Shown here piece after piece: positions 50,001-57,792 of a stretch of 64,000 bases of DNA (its first letter is position 1; the number at the start of each line of letters is the position of its first letter). The stretch lies in the NCBI GenBank assembly GCA_018608405.1, contig JABAZP010000006.1, positions 136,514-200,513 of the forward strand, read 5' to 3'. The position numbers and the translations under genes are program-made. This DNA comes from Flavobacteriales bacterium (GTDB taxonomy: Bacteria > Bacteroidota > Bacteroidia > Flavobacteriales_E > Vicingaceae). Under the pieces are notes generated by a model. It saw only the letters and a list, made by a program, of their open reading frames with translations, was not told the DNA's origin and searched no databases.

Positions 50001-51492
50001 TTTGTTTTTCTTTTCTCCAGTGGCAGAGTATGATTCAAGAAGATACACGATTGCCGCTCATAAGGTGGCTTATATAAATGCAGCTGATGCTAGAATTTAT
50101 CCGGATACAGGAGATGTAATGCTTCGCAAAGATGCGGTGATGGATCCCTTGAAAAAATCGCGGATTGTAACCAATAGTATCACTGAGTTCCACGAGGTAT
50201 ACGAAGCAAATACTCAAATCAAAGGTCGTAAGGACTATATTTCTAGTGGGAAAATTGACTATGTTGATGAAACGGACCTTGTTCAAACCATTTACTTGTA
50301 TAACATTACAGTTGATGAAGGTGGGCAGACGGTCGGTAAGGGAAAAATTGCCGATACTGCCAACTTTACGCTGAGTCCTTATTTTGCATTTGACGGAGGG
50401 GTTAAACTATTTGGTAGTAAACAATTCTTGGTATTTGACGGAGTTGCTAAGATTAACCACGAGTGCGCGCGGTTGGAGAAACGCTGGATTGATTTTGAAT
50501 CAGAGATCAATCCAAATGAGATTTATATTCCCATTGATACTAATTTACGAGATTCATCAGGAGCCTTCATCACAACAGGTATTAATTTAAATATAGACTC
50601 TACTTTTTTATATCCAGGCTTCCTAACTAAACGACTTAATTATTCAGACATTCAGGTTGTAGAGGCTTTAGGGTTTCTTCATTACGACAAGGAGAGTAAA
50701 GAATATAGAATTGGTCAAAAAGATAAAATCGCGGAGCAAAGTCTCGCCGGGAGTTATTTAAGCTTAAATACCGAGGCTTGTAAAGTGTATGCAGAAGGCA
50801 AACTAGACATTGGAGCTAGAACCGGAAACTTGACTTTTAGCGGAGCAGGAAACGTGAATTATACTTTGGAGGACGATGCTGCAGTCATTGACATGATGAT
50901 GATTGTGGACTTCTTTTTTAACGATAACCTCATGAAACGAATGTCGGAGAGTATAAATGAGAATATTAATCTGAACCCCGTCGACTTCAGTAAATCCACT
51001 TATATGAAAGGGTTAAAAGAGATAGTTGGGACAGAAAAAGCGGATGAGATAAACACTCAGTTGAGTTTGAATGGGAAGATGAAAAGATTGCCGGATGAAC
51101 TAAATAAGAGACTCGTATTTAATGAGGTGAAGTTTAAGTGGAACGAAGATGAAAATACATTTAAGTCTTTTGGTCCTTTAGGATTAAGTAACTCGGGTAA
51201 ATACGAAATTAATAAATACGTGAACGGAGGGATTACAATTACTAAAAAACGGAGTGGCGACATTGTAAATATTTACTTAGAAATTGATGCAAATAACTGG
51301 TATTACTTTTACTACCGCAGAAATTTAATGAAGGTCATTTCAAGCAACCAGGATTTCAACACGCAAATAAAAGAAATGAAGAGGGACGACCGTAAATACG
51401 ATACTAAAAGAGGGGAGGAGCCATTTACTTTTATGTTTGGATTGGAAAAAGATGTACGTGATTTTAAAAGGGATTTTGACAGCGATTTATAG
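47032..51492 (+). CDS. Giant exported protein of unknown function (1486 aa)
   Basis: I do not recognise the family by name. A signal peptide (about 1-26, ending NLSAQ) indicates export. Residues 30-250 are mixed helical, with repeated aromatic and charged residues. From about 240 to 1300 the chain is strongly beta-rich, with recurrent units such as VVGGKVLWKKAGF, GGVSMVGSKLLGKGD and GGVKLFGSKQFLVFDGVA, each a glycine-rich turn before a strand. In the middle MELARTLNTDPRDLQNLVIQYSNWGLLGFD looks like a small helical winged-helix-like insertion. The C-terminus is amphipathic and basic. Proteins of this size and type seem conserved in Bacteroidota. A periplasmic or outer-membrane structural role is inference. 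No catalytic motif is seen. Confidence 0.75.
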   Translation: MKRSYKLLLKTLLTVVFIYSSVNLSAQTPAKFSSDSIAFFDEMEDYLSNARKEGKDFMKQFKVVWYGGYFSETQREGVYAVSNIMLKKKLRAFPDFRNYLHTVGSFVVDSNQTDQSFQAWQGILLELLEDRNARKFTQFLDFCNGLFRENVIYSSASTIWSANNSNYTFAYDSLPKITFDELDLICFAKRDSMIIYNTKGAYYPTTNSWVGVGGKVLWKKAGFESKDVYADLRNYAASFKVSTYEADSVTFYNKFYFDAPLAGRLTDKVLANMTIERASYPRFDSYDRRIQIQNLAPGVNFDGGVSMVGSKLLGKGDAAQDAIVEFTRNDTLFMRAFSESFSIRKDRITSNKSGINIYLNQDSIYHPGLDFKYLFEDKTVTLYKNDEGVAKTPYYNSFHDIEMDFEVLIWKTDEPILQFTKLLGSTKKDARFTSANYFKKELFDKLGGGGSNNPLNVIYAQSQRVNSKTISFMELARTLNTDPRDLQNLVIQYSNWGLLGFDFDADMVFVKDKLYEYVLSSRKRIDYDVINVNSNVQGDKNAKLNLLNFDLTIYGVPGVVLSDSQKVIVVPKNGVIKMKRNRYFEFAGLVKAGRFDFYGKEFSFDYENFKINLTNVDSLRLKAESTELDVYGNPMIKPVKTVIEGVNGDLLIDNFENKSGNKDFPGYPIFNSKDKSYVYYDKGNSLGSVYNRGNFYFELEPFTIDSLNSFSNDQLTFGGTFSSSGIFPEFKEQLTLQEDFSLGFIRPTPPDGMAMYRGKGTFYNNIKLSNQGLRGDGKLEYITSTTYSDDFIFYPDSMRTIASEYFVDKQKSGVQYPPAKAQKTDMRWLPNKDVMYATTTESPMVLYDERDNFEGITAYGITEMRADGIYHFERANLFSNQIVFKYNTFDADTADFQLTNEEEADGEFALQTKDVKAHVDYTKRFAIFKANGEKEPIFFPVNKYLCYMDEFKWYMDNGIIELSSSSSTEVAADVKLEGSKFISTHSKQDSLFFFSPVAEYDSRRYTIAAHKVAYINAADARIYPDTGDVMLRKDAVMDPLKKSRIVTNSITEFHEVYEANTQIKGRKDYISSGKIDYVDETDLVQTIYLYNITVDEGGQTVGKGKIADTANFTLSPYFAFDGGVKLFGSKQFLVFDGVAKINHECARLEKRWIDFESEINPNEIYIPIDTNLRDSSGAFITTGINLNIDSTFLYPGFLTKRLNYSDIQVVEALGFLHYDKESKEYRIGQKDKIAEQSLAGSYLSLNTEACKVYAEGKLDIGARTGNLTFSGAGNVNYTLEDDAAVIDMMMIVDFFFNDNLMKRMSESINENINLNPVDFSKSTYMKGLKEIVGTEKADEINTQLSLNGKMKRLPDELNKRLVFNEVKFKWNEDENTFKSFGPLGLSNSGKYEINKYVNGGITITKKRSGDIVNIYLEIDANNWYYFYYRRNLMKVISSNQDFNTQIKEMKRDDRKYDTKRGEEPFTFMFGLEKDVRDFKRDFDSDL

Positions 51493-51597
51493 CAGCGAAT
51501 TGTTCACAAAGTATTGTTGGTCATAAAAGTTAGAAATTCTGATTTCTGTAACGTATCTTGCAATCTTTATAAATTGACGAACTTTGAAAAAAAATAG

Positions 51598-54500
51598 ATG
51601 AAAAAGAATTTATTCTTTGGTTTCGCAATTGTTTTGATTTTAGCAATCAGCCTTGGTAATCAGGGAAGTGTTGGTTCTGAAGATGACCTGAAAGCTAAAG
51701 CAAACGAGCTTTTTGAAGCTGAAAACTATAAAGAAGCTAAGTTGATGTACGCTCAATTGTTAAGCTTATATCCCAAAGATCCTACCTATAATTATAGATT
51801 TGGTGCTTGTGTGCTTCAAACAGAGGCAGATAAAACGAAACCTATGAAGTATTTGAGTTTTGCTGCTTCTAAAGCCAATGTAGATCCGTTGGCTTATTTT
51901 TACTTGGGGAGAGCTTATCACTTGAATTATGATTTTGTAAAAGCGGTAAAACTTTACAGCAAGTTTAAAAATAAGGCAAGTAGCGATCAAAGAGAGAAAT
52001 ATAGTGTTGATCGTCAAATTGAAATGTGTAAAAACGGTAGAAATTTATTGACCAAACTCAATGAAGTTCAAGTGCTCGAAAGACAAAGTATAGCTGAAAA
52101 AGATTTTTACAGAATATACGATGAAAATGCAATAGGAGGAAAAATTCTAGCTGTTCCTGAGCAGTTTAAAAGTAAGTATGATAAGAAGATAAATGATAAA
52201 TCTGTGGTGTTTTTACCTAGCAATGCAAAACAGGTTTACTATTCTTCCTATGGCAAAAAAGGGGAAAATGGGAAAGACCTTTATAAGGCCATTAAATTAG
52301 GTAATGGAGAGTGGAGTGAAGGTGTAAGTCTAGGAAACTCAATAAATACGCCTTATGACGAAGATTACGCATATATAAAACCAGATGGGAGAACGCTTTA
52401 TTTTGCCTCTAAAGGTCATACAAGTATGGGTGGGTATGATATTTTTCGAAGTGTTTTGGATAATACAACAGGTCAATGGACTGAGCCTGAGAATTTAGAC
52501 TTTGCTTTTAATTCTGCAGATGATGATTTTATGTTTGTAACAGACCAAGAAGAGGTTTCCGCTTATTTTGCGTCTAACAGGGTTAATGAATTTGGAGAAG
52601 TTACTGTTTATAAGGTCTTAATTGAACGAGCTCCTGCAGAACTATCTGTTATATCGGGAACGTTTATTGCTGAGAGCAACACAGGGGAAAGAAAGGCAAC
52701 AATTACCGTAATTGACAAAGCAACTCAGCAAACAGTGGGCGTTTATGAAACAGATGAAAAAGGAAATTATTCAATAGAAATTGCGAAAAATGGAGGTGAG
52801 TATCAGTTTAATGTTGAGACCAATGAAGTAGATCCTATACACACAGGAGTTGTAATAATACCAAAGCAAGATGAATTTGAAGTGCTAGGTCAGGAGTTGC
52901 GATTAGTAGGACTGGGTAACGAACAGCAATTGGTGATTAAAAATATTTTTGATGGCACGGCATCCGCCAACCTGGCCGCATCATCGGGTCCAAGAATATC
53001 TTCATCATTAATAAAGCTAAAAGCAGATTTAGAGGTGAATTACAATTCTGATAACCTTGCTGCACTTCAATCCAATACAAAAGCAAATGAGAACGACGAA
53101 GGTCAAACAAAAGTTGATGGTAGTGCTTCAAACGGAGAATCAGTAGCGAGCGCTGTTGATAAAGAAAATACTTCAATTGCTAATGATTCTAAAAACCAGT
53201 CGGCTAACACTAACCTGTCGGCAACCAGTATTAAAGAAGAATTAACCGCTTTTAAAGCAGAGGCGAATAAGACAATTGATTCTAAGCAAAAGGCTATTGG
53301 CTTTCAATACGCTAATGCCATAGAATTAGAGCAGGAAGCAACTGCACTTTTTAATGAGGCTGCAGTAATGGAAGAAAAAGGTTCACAAGCTGAAGCGGTT
53401 GAGTCAAAAAGAAAAGCAGCCGCAGAGAAAGCATTGAAAGCCTCATTTGCCGCTCAGTTAGCACAGGGGTTGGAAGCTTCTATCAACAATGATCTAAGCA
53501 ACATTGAATCAGTTGAAACAGCAGAACTAGAAATTAAGAAAGCGCTTGGAGAGAACGATTTACAAGCAGCATCAAAGGTTCTTAGCGAGTTAAAGTCTAA
53601 GGATAGTGAAAGTTTAGAAGATATTGTAGCAACTTCCTTGAACGAAATTGCTAAAAGAAACTCCTTAGAGCAAAAGAAAATCAATGATTTTTCATCCAAA
53701 GCAGCATCTTTTTCAGAAGAAAAAAGTGATTTAGAAAATCAGTTAAGCGTTTTACAGAAAAAAGAGCAGAATGCTAAAGGGAACGAGAAGGAGGAGCTCG
53801 TGAAAAGCATAGAAAATATAGAGTTGGATTTAAAAGATTTAGAGTATCAATCTGGAATTCTAAATAAAAACTTAGTTGCAGCTAAATTAACGCAGCTGTC
53901 ATTAGCAGCGGAAAAAGCCCAATTACAAGTTTCATCAGGCAGTATTGGTGCAGCTAATGGTGAACTAGTTCAGGTTTCAGAGGAGGAAAAGAATCAGTTG
54001 TTTAATCAATTGAAAAAGTACCGAGATGAAGATCAATTAGCATATGACCCAGAAAATAAAATGTACGCTTCTTTAGATGCAAATTCAATTAAGCAGGGAA
54101 CAGGGACAAATGAGATTGCGACCAATTCACCGGTAGAGGGAAATAGCTCAAATCAGCAAGAGCAAACGAAAGCAAACAATAATAAAGGACAAGCGACTGT
54201 AGGAAATGAATCTTTCAAGAATCAAAGTTTAACTTCTATTAATTCAAATTACTCAGAAGAAATTAGTTCGGCTGAAGCAGTTGCGGATGATGAACTGAAA
54301 TTAACTACTAAGATCGAAGTATACGATAATTGGTTGAATGATTTAGAAGGTAAAAAGAAGGAGGTAAACGATGTTTATGAAGCTGAAATTGATGAAAAAG
54401 AACGTTCTGTTTTAAAAATTGAATTAGATCAACTGTCCGAAAGTATAAACGAGCAACAAAAGTCTAAAAAGGCGGCAGAGTTAGAGTTGACTAAACGACA

Positions 54501-57105
54501 ATCAGGTCAATTTGTTGCAGATAACACACCCATTACCAAGGCAAGCGATATAACGGCAAGAAGCATTGTCAAAGACGACTTCACAAACTTAAAATTTAAT
54601 CAAAAAGTACAGCCAAGTAGTGTACAAAGTGGCATTCAACTGATTGAAGCTAAAAAAGCACTTTATGAGGCTGGTGAGTTGGCAAAACAAGAAAAAATGG
54701 CGCAAGAATCAGCTTATACTTTACCAACTCCTGCTGAACGAACGAAAGCTTTTGCTGATGCCAATAGATTAAAAAAGGAATCAGAAGCAAAGCAAATAGA
54801 AGCTGCTAATAAGTTTGCTGAATTTAATTTGAAAGAATACAAGTTGAATAAGGCGAAAATCTATGAGGCGAGCGACATTGACGAAAAGTACGTTACCGAG
54901 AGTAGAGATATTGCTGAACTGCTAGCTGATGAGGCGGATAATTTTTACAGTGATGCTACTGCACTGCGCGCTGAAGTGAATAACTTGGATAGACTTTCTC
55001 AAAAGGAAGTGAACTTGCAGAAAGCTTATGATTACGAGCTATTGGCAATTAAAAAGCAGCAAGAAGCATTGAAAAAATTAGGTATGGTGGTTAGCGATGC
55101 ACTAATAGCTACTGAAACCGAAGAAAGTACAAAAAATGCAGAGCCTTTTATTCAAGTAATTGAAGACGAAGAGATACTTGCTATAGTGGAGGCGCCTAAA
55201 GCAAAGGCGGCAGCTGAGCAGCGAACTGCTCAAGTTATTACGCTAGAAGAAAACATTGCAAAACAAGGATCAGTTGCGGATGAAATGGAAGAAGGAGCAG
55301 AACGAGATAGTGTGATGGCACTGATTGAAGACTTAGGGCAGGAGCGGGAGCAATTAGTGCGAGAGGCAGCTTTGTATTACGAAAGAGAGCGTCAAATTAA
55401 AAAGGGATTAGTTGGAGTTCAGGCATCAAATCAATCTGCTACTGCTCAAGTTTTAGCTCCAGGAAATTCTACTTTTGAGGTGTTACTAGACACTGTGGAC
55501 ATAGACGGTGATCGAGAGGAATTGATAATGAGTTCTGAGGCATTTAAAGCATTCGCTAAAAATCGGCAAGAGTTGGTTATTCAGTCAAAGGCTGCTGAGG
55601 TAGCATATCAAGAAGCACTTGCTTTAGCGAGTGAAAACTCGAGGTTACAGAAACAAGCAGTTCTTGAGCTCAACAAGTCAAAAGTGGTAAATGATGAAGA
55701 AGAAAAGCAACGATTAATAAAGTCTGCTCAAGTTATTCAAAACACAATTAAGCAGAACGAAGAAAAGATTGAAACAATAAATCTTCAGATTAAAGTTAAA
55801 AACTTCCTCTTTCAAAGCCTGTTAGACAAGGACAATGCTTATTTGTCTAGATTGAGAGAAAGAGAGAGAAAGGAATATGTATTCTTAAGTGCTGATTATG
55901 TGCCTGAGATTGAATCGGAGAGTGCAATAGCTAATTTACCACAGTCGTTACCAACTGTTGAAGGAAATACCGGTTCATTAGAAAGTGATGAAACTGCTGA
56001 ACAAATGGATGATTTGAAGCCAATAAAGGCAACTGATGCTGCTGAAGCAACTGACTTTATTGATGGCAATGTTGCGAATGAATTAGTTGATGTTACAGAA
56101 GACAAAACTGCTACACAGACTGCAGAAACAGGAGCAGAAGGAGAAACAACTGAAAGAGTAGAGACAAAACCGGTGCAAGTAGAAACTGCTGATAATGCTC
56201 CCGCAAAAGTAAAACAAGTTAATACTGTTCCTAAAAATAACACTCCGGCTTTAGTTTCCAACGAAAAAACTACTGTTGAAATTGACAATATCGACATTGT
56301 TCCGAGACAAGTGAAACAAGCAATTTTTGTTACATTAAATAGAAATGAGTCGGCATACAGCGAGAATAGGCCAATACCGACCAAAACAACGCTACCTGAC
56401 GGGATTGTTTATAAAGTCCAAATCGGAGCATTTAGAAAAGAGATTCCGGCAAATACATTTAAAGGATTTGCGCCATTAATGGCTGAACCTACCGGTACAG
56501 GTATAACGAGGTATACTGCAGGTCTTTTTGCCAATTTGAATAATGCAACTGCGGCAAGAGATGAAATTAGGAAAGTTGGGTATCCAGATGCCTTTGTGGT
56601 TGCCTTTTTAAATGGCGAAAGAATAAGTATTAGTAAGGCAAGAGCAGAAAGTGGATCAACTCCAACTTCACCAACAGTTACTAATTTCCCTAAGGTTAGT
56701 TCAAGTTCTTCCAATACTACTTCAAATAGAAGAGGCACTGTAGCTGCTGCGGAACAGGTAACCCAAGTTCCCGGAGGTAGTAAAGAGGCGTTGCCGAATG
56801 AGTTCACTTCTGATAATATCGAGGAGGTGATTAACGCGAAAACAGTTGAAGGATTATTTTACACGGTTCAAGTTGGAGTATTTTCAGCGCCTGTGAAGAA
56901 GGGGGTATTTAATTATGAAGGACTTAATGTAGTAGCTCTTGAAAGTGGCTTGTACAGATACAATGCAGGAATGTTTAACAGTGCATTACAAGCTGCAGAT
57001 CTAAAGAATACGATAACTGCTACAATAAAAGATGCTTTCGTAACAGCTTATTATAATGGGAAGAGGATAAGCTTAACAGAGGCGTCTAAATTGAAAAATC
57101 AATAG
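51598..57105 (+). CDS. Giant envelope protein: TPR, PD40, carboxypeptidase-like, coiled coil, two SPOR-like domains (1835 aa)
   Basis: A multi-domain exported protein. After a signal peptide (about 1-24), TPR-like repeats span about 30-140 (AKANELFEAENYKEAKLMYAQLL). PD40/WD40-like beta-propeller repeats follow at about 195-330 (YDEDYAYIKPDGRTLYFASKGHTSMGGYDIFRS). A carboxypeptidase-regulatory-like beta-sandwich lies at about 345-430. Then comes about 1100 residues of low-complexity helical coiled coil rich in A, E, K and Q. The C-terminus has two SPOR-like domains, VYKVQIGAFRKEIPANTF (about 1603) and FYTVQVGVFSAPVKKGVF (about 1754). The N-terminal order resembles PorE of the type IX secretion system, which instead ends in an OmpA domain. 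SPOR domains bind septal peptidoglycan. GAACTTTG is a probable promoter box. Confidence 0.85.
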   Translation: MKKNLFFGFAIVLILAISLGNQGSVGSEDDLKAKANELFEAENYKEAKLMYAQLLSLYPKDPTYNYRFGACVLQTEADKTKPMKYLSFAASKANVDPLAYFYLGRAYHLNYDFVKAVKLYSKFKNKASSDQREKYSVDRQIEMCKNGRNLLTKLNEVQVLERQSIAEKDFYRIYDENAIGGKILAVPEQFKSKYDKKINDKSVVFLPSNAKQVYYSSYGKKGENGKDLYKAIKLGNGEWSEGVSLGNSINTPYDEDYAYIKPDGRTLYFASKGHTSMGGYDIFRSVLDNTTGQWTEPENLDFAFNSADDDFMFVTDQEEVSAYFASNRVNEFGEVTVYKVLIERAPAELSVISGTFIAESNTGERKATITVIDKATQQTVGVYETDEKGNYSIEIAKNGGEYQFNVETNEVDPIHTGVVIIPKQDEFEVLGQELRLVGLGNEQQLVIKNIFDGTASANLAASSGPRISSSLIKLKADLEVNYNSDNLAALQSNTKANENDEGQTKVDGSASNGESVASAVDKENTSIANDSKNQSANTNLSATSIKEELTAFKAEANKTIDSKQKAIGFQYANAIELEQEATALFNEAAVMEEKGSQAEAVESKRKAAAEKALKASFAAQLAQGLEASINNDLSNIESVETAELEIKKALGENDLQAASKVLSELKSKDSESLEDIVATSLNEIAKRNSLEQKKINDFSSKAASFSEEKSDLENQLSVLQKKEQNAKGNEKEELVKSIENIELDLKDLEYQSGILNKNLVAAKLTQLSLAAEKAQLQVSSGSIGAANGELVQVSEEEKNQLFNQLKKYRDEDQLAYDPENKMYASLDANSIKQGTGTNEIATNSPVEGNSSNQQEQTKANNNKGQATVGNESFKNQSLTSINSNYSEEISSAEAVADDELKLTTKIEVYDNWLNDLEGKKKEVNDVYEAEIDEKERSVLKIELDQLSESINEQQKSKKAAELELTKRQSGQFVADNTPITKASDITARSIVKDDFTNLKFNQKVQPSSVQSGIQLIEAKKALYEAGELAKQEKMAQESAYTLPTPAERTKAFADANRLKKESEAKQIEAANKFAEFNLKEYKLNKAKIYEASDIDEKYVTESRDIAELLADEADNFYSDATALRAEVNNLDRLSQKEVNLQKAYDYELLAIKKQQEALKKLGMVVSDALIATETEESTKNAEPFIQVIEDEEILAIVEAPKAKAAAEQRTAQVITLEENIAKQGSVADEMEEGAERDSVMALIEDLGQEREQLVREAALYYERERQIKKGLVGVQASNQSATAQVLAPGNSTFEVLLDTVDIDGDREELIMSSEAFKAFAKNRQELVIQSKAAEVAYQEALALASENSRLQKQAVLELNKSKVVNDEEEKQRLIKSAQVIQNTIKQNEEKIETINLQIKVKNFLFQSLLDKDNAYLSRLRERERKEYVFLSADYVPEIESESAIANLPQSLPTVEGNTGSLESDETAEQMDDLKPIKATDAAEATDFIDGNVANELVDVTEDKTATQTAETGAEGETTERVETKPVQVETADNAPAKVKQVNTVPKNNTPALVSNEKTTVEIDNIDIVPRQVKQAIFVTLNRNESAYSENRPIPTKTTLPDGIVYKVQIGAFRKEIPANTFKGFAPLMAEPTGTGITRYTAGLFANLNNATAARDEIRKVGYPDAFVVAFLNGERISISKARAESGSTPTSPTVTNFPKVSSSSSNTTSNRRGTVAAAEQVTQVPGGSKEALPNEFTSDNIEEVINAKTVEGLFYTVQVGVFSAPVKKGVFNYEGLNVVALESGLYRYNAGMFNSALQAADLKNTITATIKDAFVTAYYNGKRISLTEASKLKNQ

Positions 57106-57108
57106 ATT

Positions 57109-57378
57109 ATGTCAACGAAAGAATTAGAAAAAGTAGAGTTAAAAGAACAGGTAGTTCGCTTGCGCGAATTAATTTTACACAATGATGATTTTAACACATT
57201 TGACCACGTCATAACTTGCTTAATGTCTATATGTGAACATGCTGCAGTTCAAGCTGAGCAATGCGCCTACATAGTTCATCATAATGGAAAATGCAGCGTA
57301 AAAGCGGGGACTTTAGAAAAATTAGAACCAATGTTAATAGCGCTTCAACTACAAAACTTAACTGCAGAAGTTAAATAA
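57109..57378 (+). CDS. clpS: ClpS-type adaptor of ClpAP protease
   Basis: An 89-residue protein of the ClpS family, which delivers N-degron substrates to ClpA/ClpC. The key segment LILHNDDFNTFDHVITCLMSICEHAAVQAEQCAYIVHHNGKC has the NDDFNT motif that binds the substrate N-terminus and the later HxxG loop. A short N-terminal tail (MSTKELEKVELKEQ) would contact the ATPase. It follows the giant SPOR protein by 3 bases, so the two share a transcript. Confidence 0.92.
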   Translation: MSTKELEKVELKEQVVRLRELILHNDDFNTFDHVITCLMSICEHAAVQAEQCAYIVHHNGKCSVKAGTLEKLEPMLIALQLQNLTAEVK

Positions 57379-57379
57379 T

Positions 57380-57500
57380 ATGAAAAAAGGAATAATTGCA
57401 TTTGCATTCATTGTGTTCTTTGTTCAATGCGCTACAGTGCCCATTACAGGAAAGAAGAATTGCAGATATTTTAGAGTATTTACCTGAAGCTCGAAAATAG
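57380..57500 (+). pseudogene. Deletion relic of an M48-family lipoprotein metalloprotease
   Basis: An ATG at 57380 encodes a lipoprotein signal, GIIAFAFIVFFVQCATVPITGKK, the normal beginning of M48 peptidase lipoproteins (CATVPITGRKQL style). From about 57455 the frame changes and the remaining bases read RIADILEYLPEARK and stop at 57498-57500, the normal end of the same family (RIADLxxYLPEA). Everything in between, about 200 residues including the HExxH site, is missing. This is an internal deletion joining both ends out of frame, since the first frame stops at 57485-57487. Confidence 0.8.
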
Positions 57501-57555
57501 GCTAATAAGTAGGAGGAAGTCCATATTAAATGGGAGGAAGTTGTTCTTTTTTATT

Positions 57556-57702
57556 TCAATTTCGTGAACTCCCCTTTTTTTTCATATCCATTAATCCACA
57601 ATCATCACATTTGTGAGACTTAGTCTGCAAATAGAAGTACCTAACTAGATAGGCAACAGCTAAGACCATTAAAATTGTTACGATTATTTCTTGCCAGTTC
57701 AT
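57556..57702 (-). CDS. 48-residue Cys-containing membrane peptide (FeoB-associated-like)
   Basis: A minus-strand ATG at 57702 opens 48 codons to TGA at 57556. The N-terminal helix, NWQEIIVTILMVLAVAYLVRYF, is followed by a short cytoplasmic part, KSHKCDDCGLM, and a basic tail. This matches the pattern of small FeoB-associated Cys-rich membrane proteins, in which a helix precedes a CxxC motif. No feoB gene is in the window. The match is short, so function is tentative. Confidence 0.65.
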   Translation of the reverse strand: MNWQEIIVTILMVLAVAYLVRYFYLQTKSHKCDDCGLMDMKKKGSSRN

Positions 57703-57750
57703 CTGTTAATAAGTCCGTTTTTAGATTGTTTAAAGTTACTGAAATTCAAA

Positions 57751-57758
57751 TAAATTTG
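57751..57758 (+). promoter_or_regulatory. -7 promoter box TAAATTTG for the second fused E1
   Basis: A perfect TAnnTTTG box. It leaves a leader of about 31 bases to the ATG at 57793. Confidence 0.55.
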
Positions 57759-57792
57759 TTTCTGTTGATACACTTAAAAGACCGGATTGAGT

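Noticed and set aside
55896..56384. 162-codon minus-strand frame inside the 1835-residue gene
   Set aside because: Low-complexity Ser/Val-rich translation opposite a repetitive coding region, with no start context.
57109..57378. ClpS overlapping with a toxin-like small protein
   Set aside because: NDDFNTFDHV and the HxxG loop fit ClpS adaptors well, so no other reading is needed.
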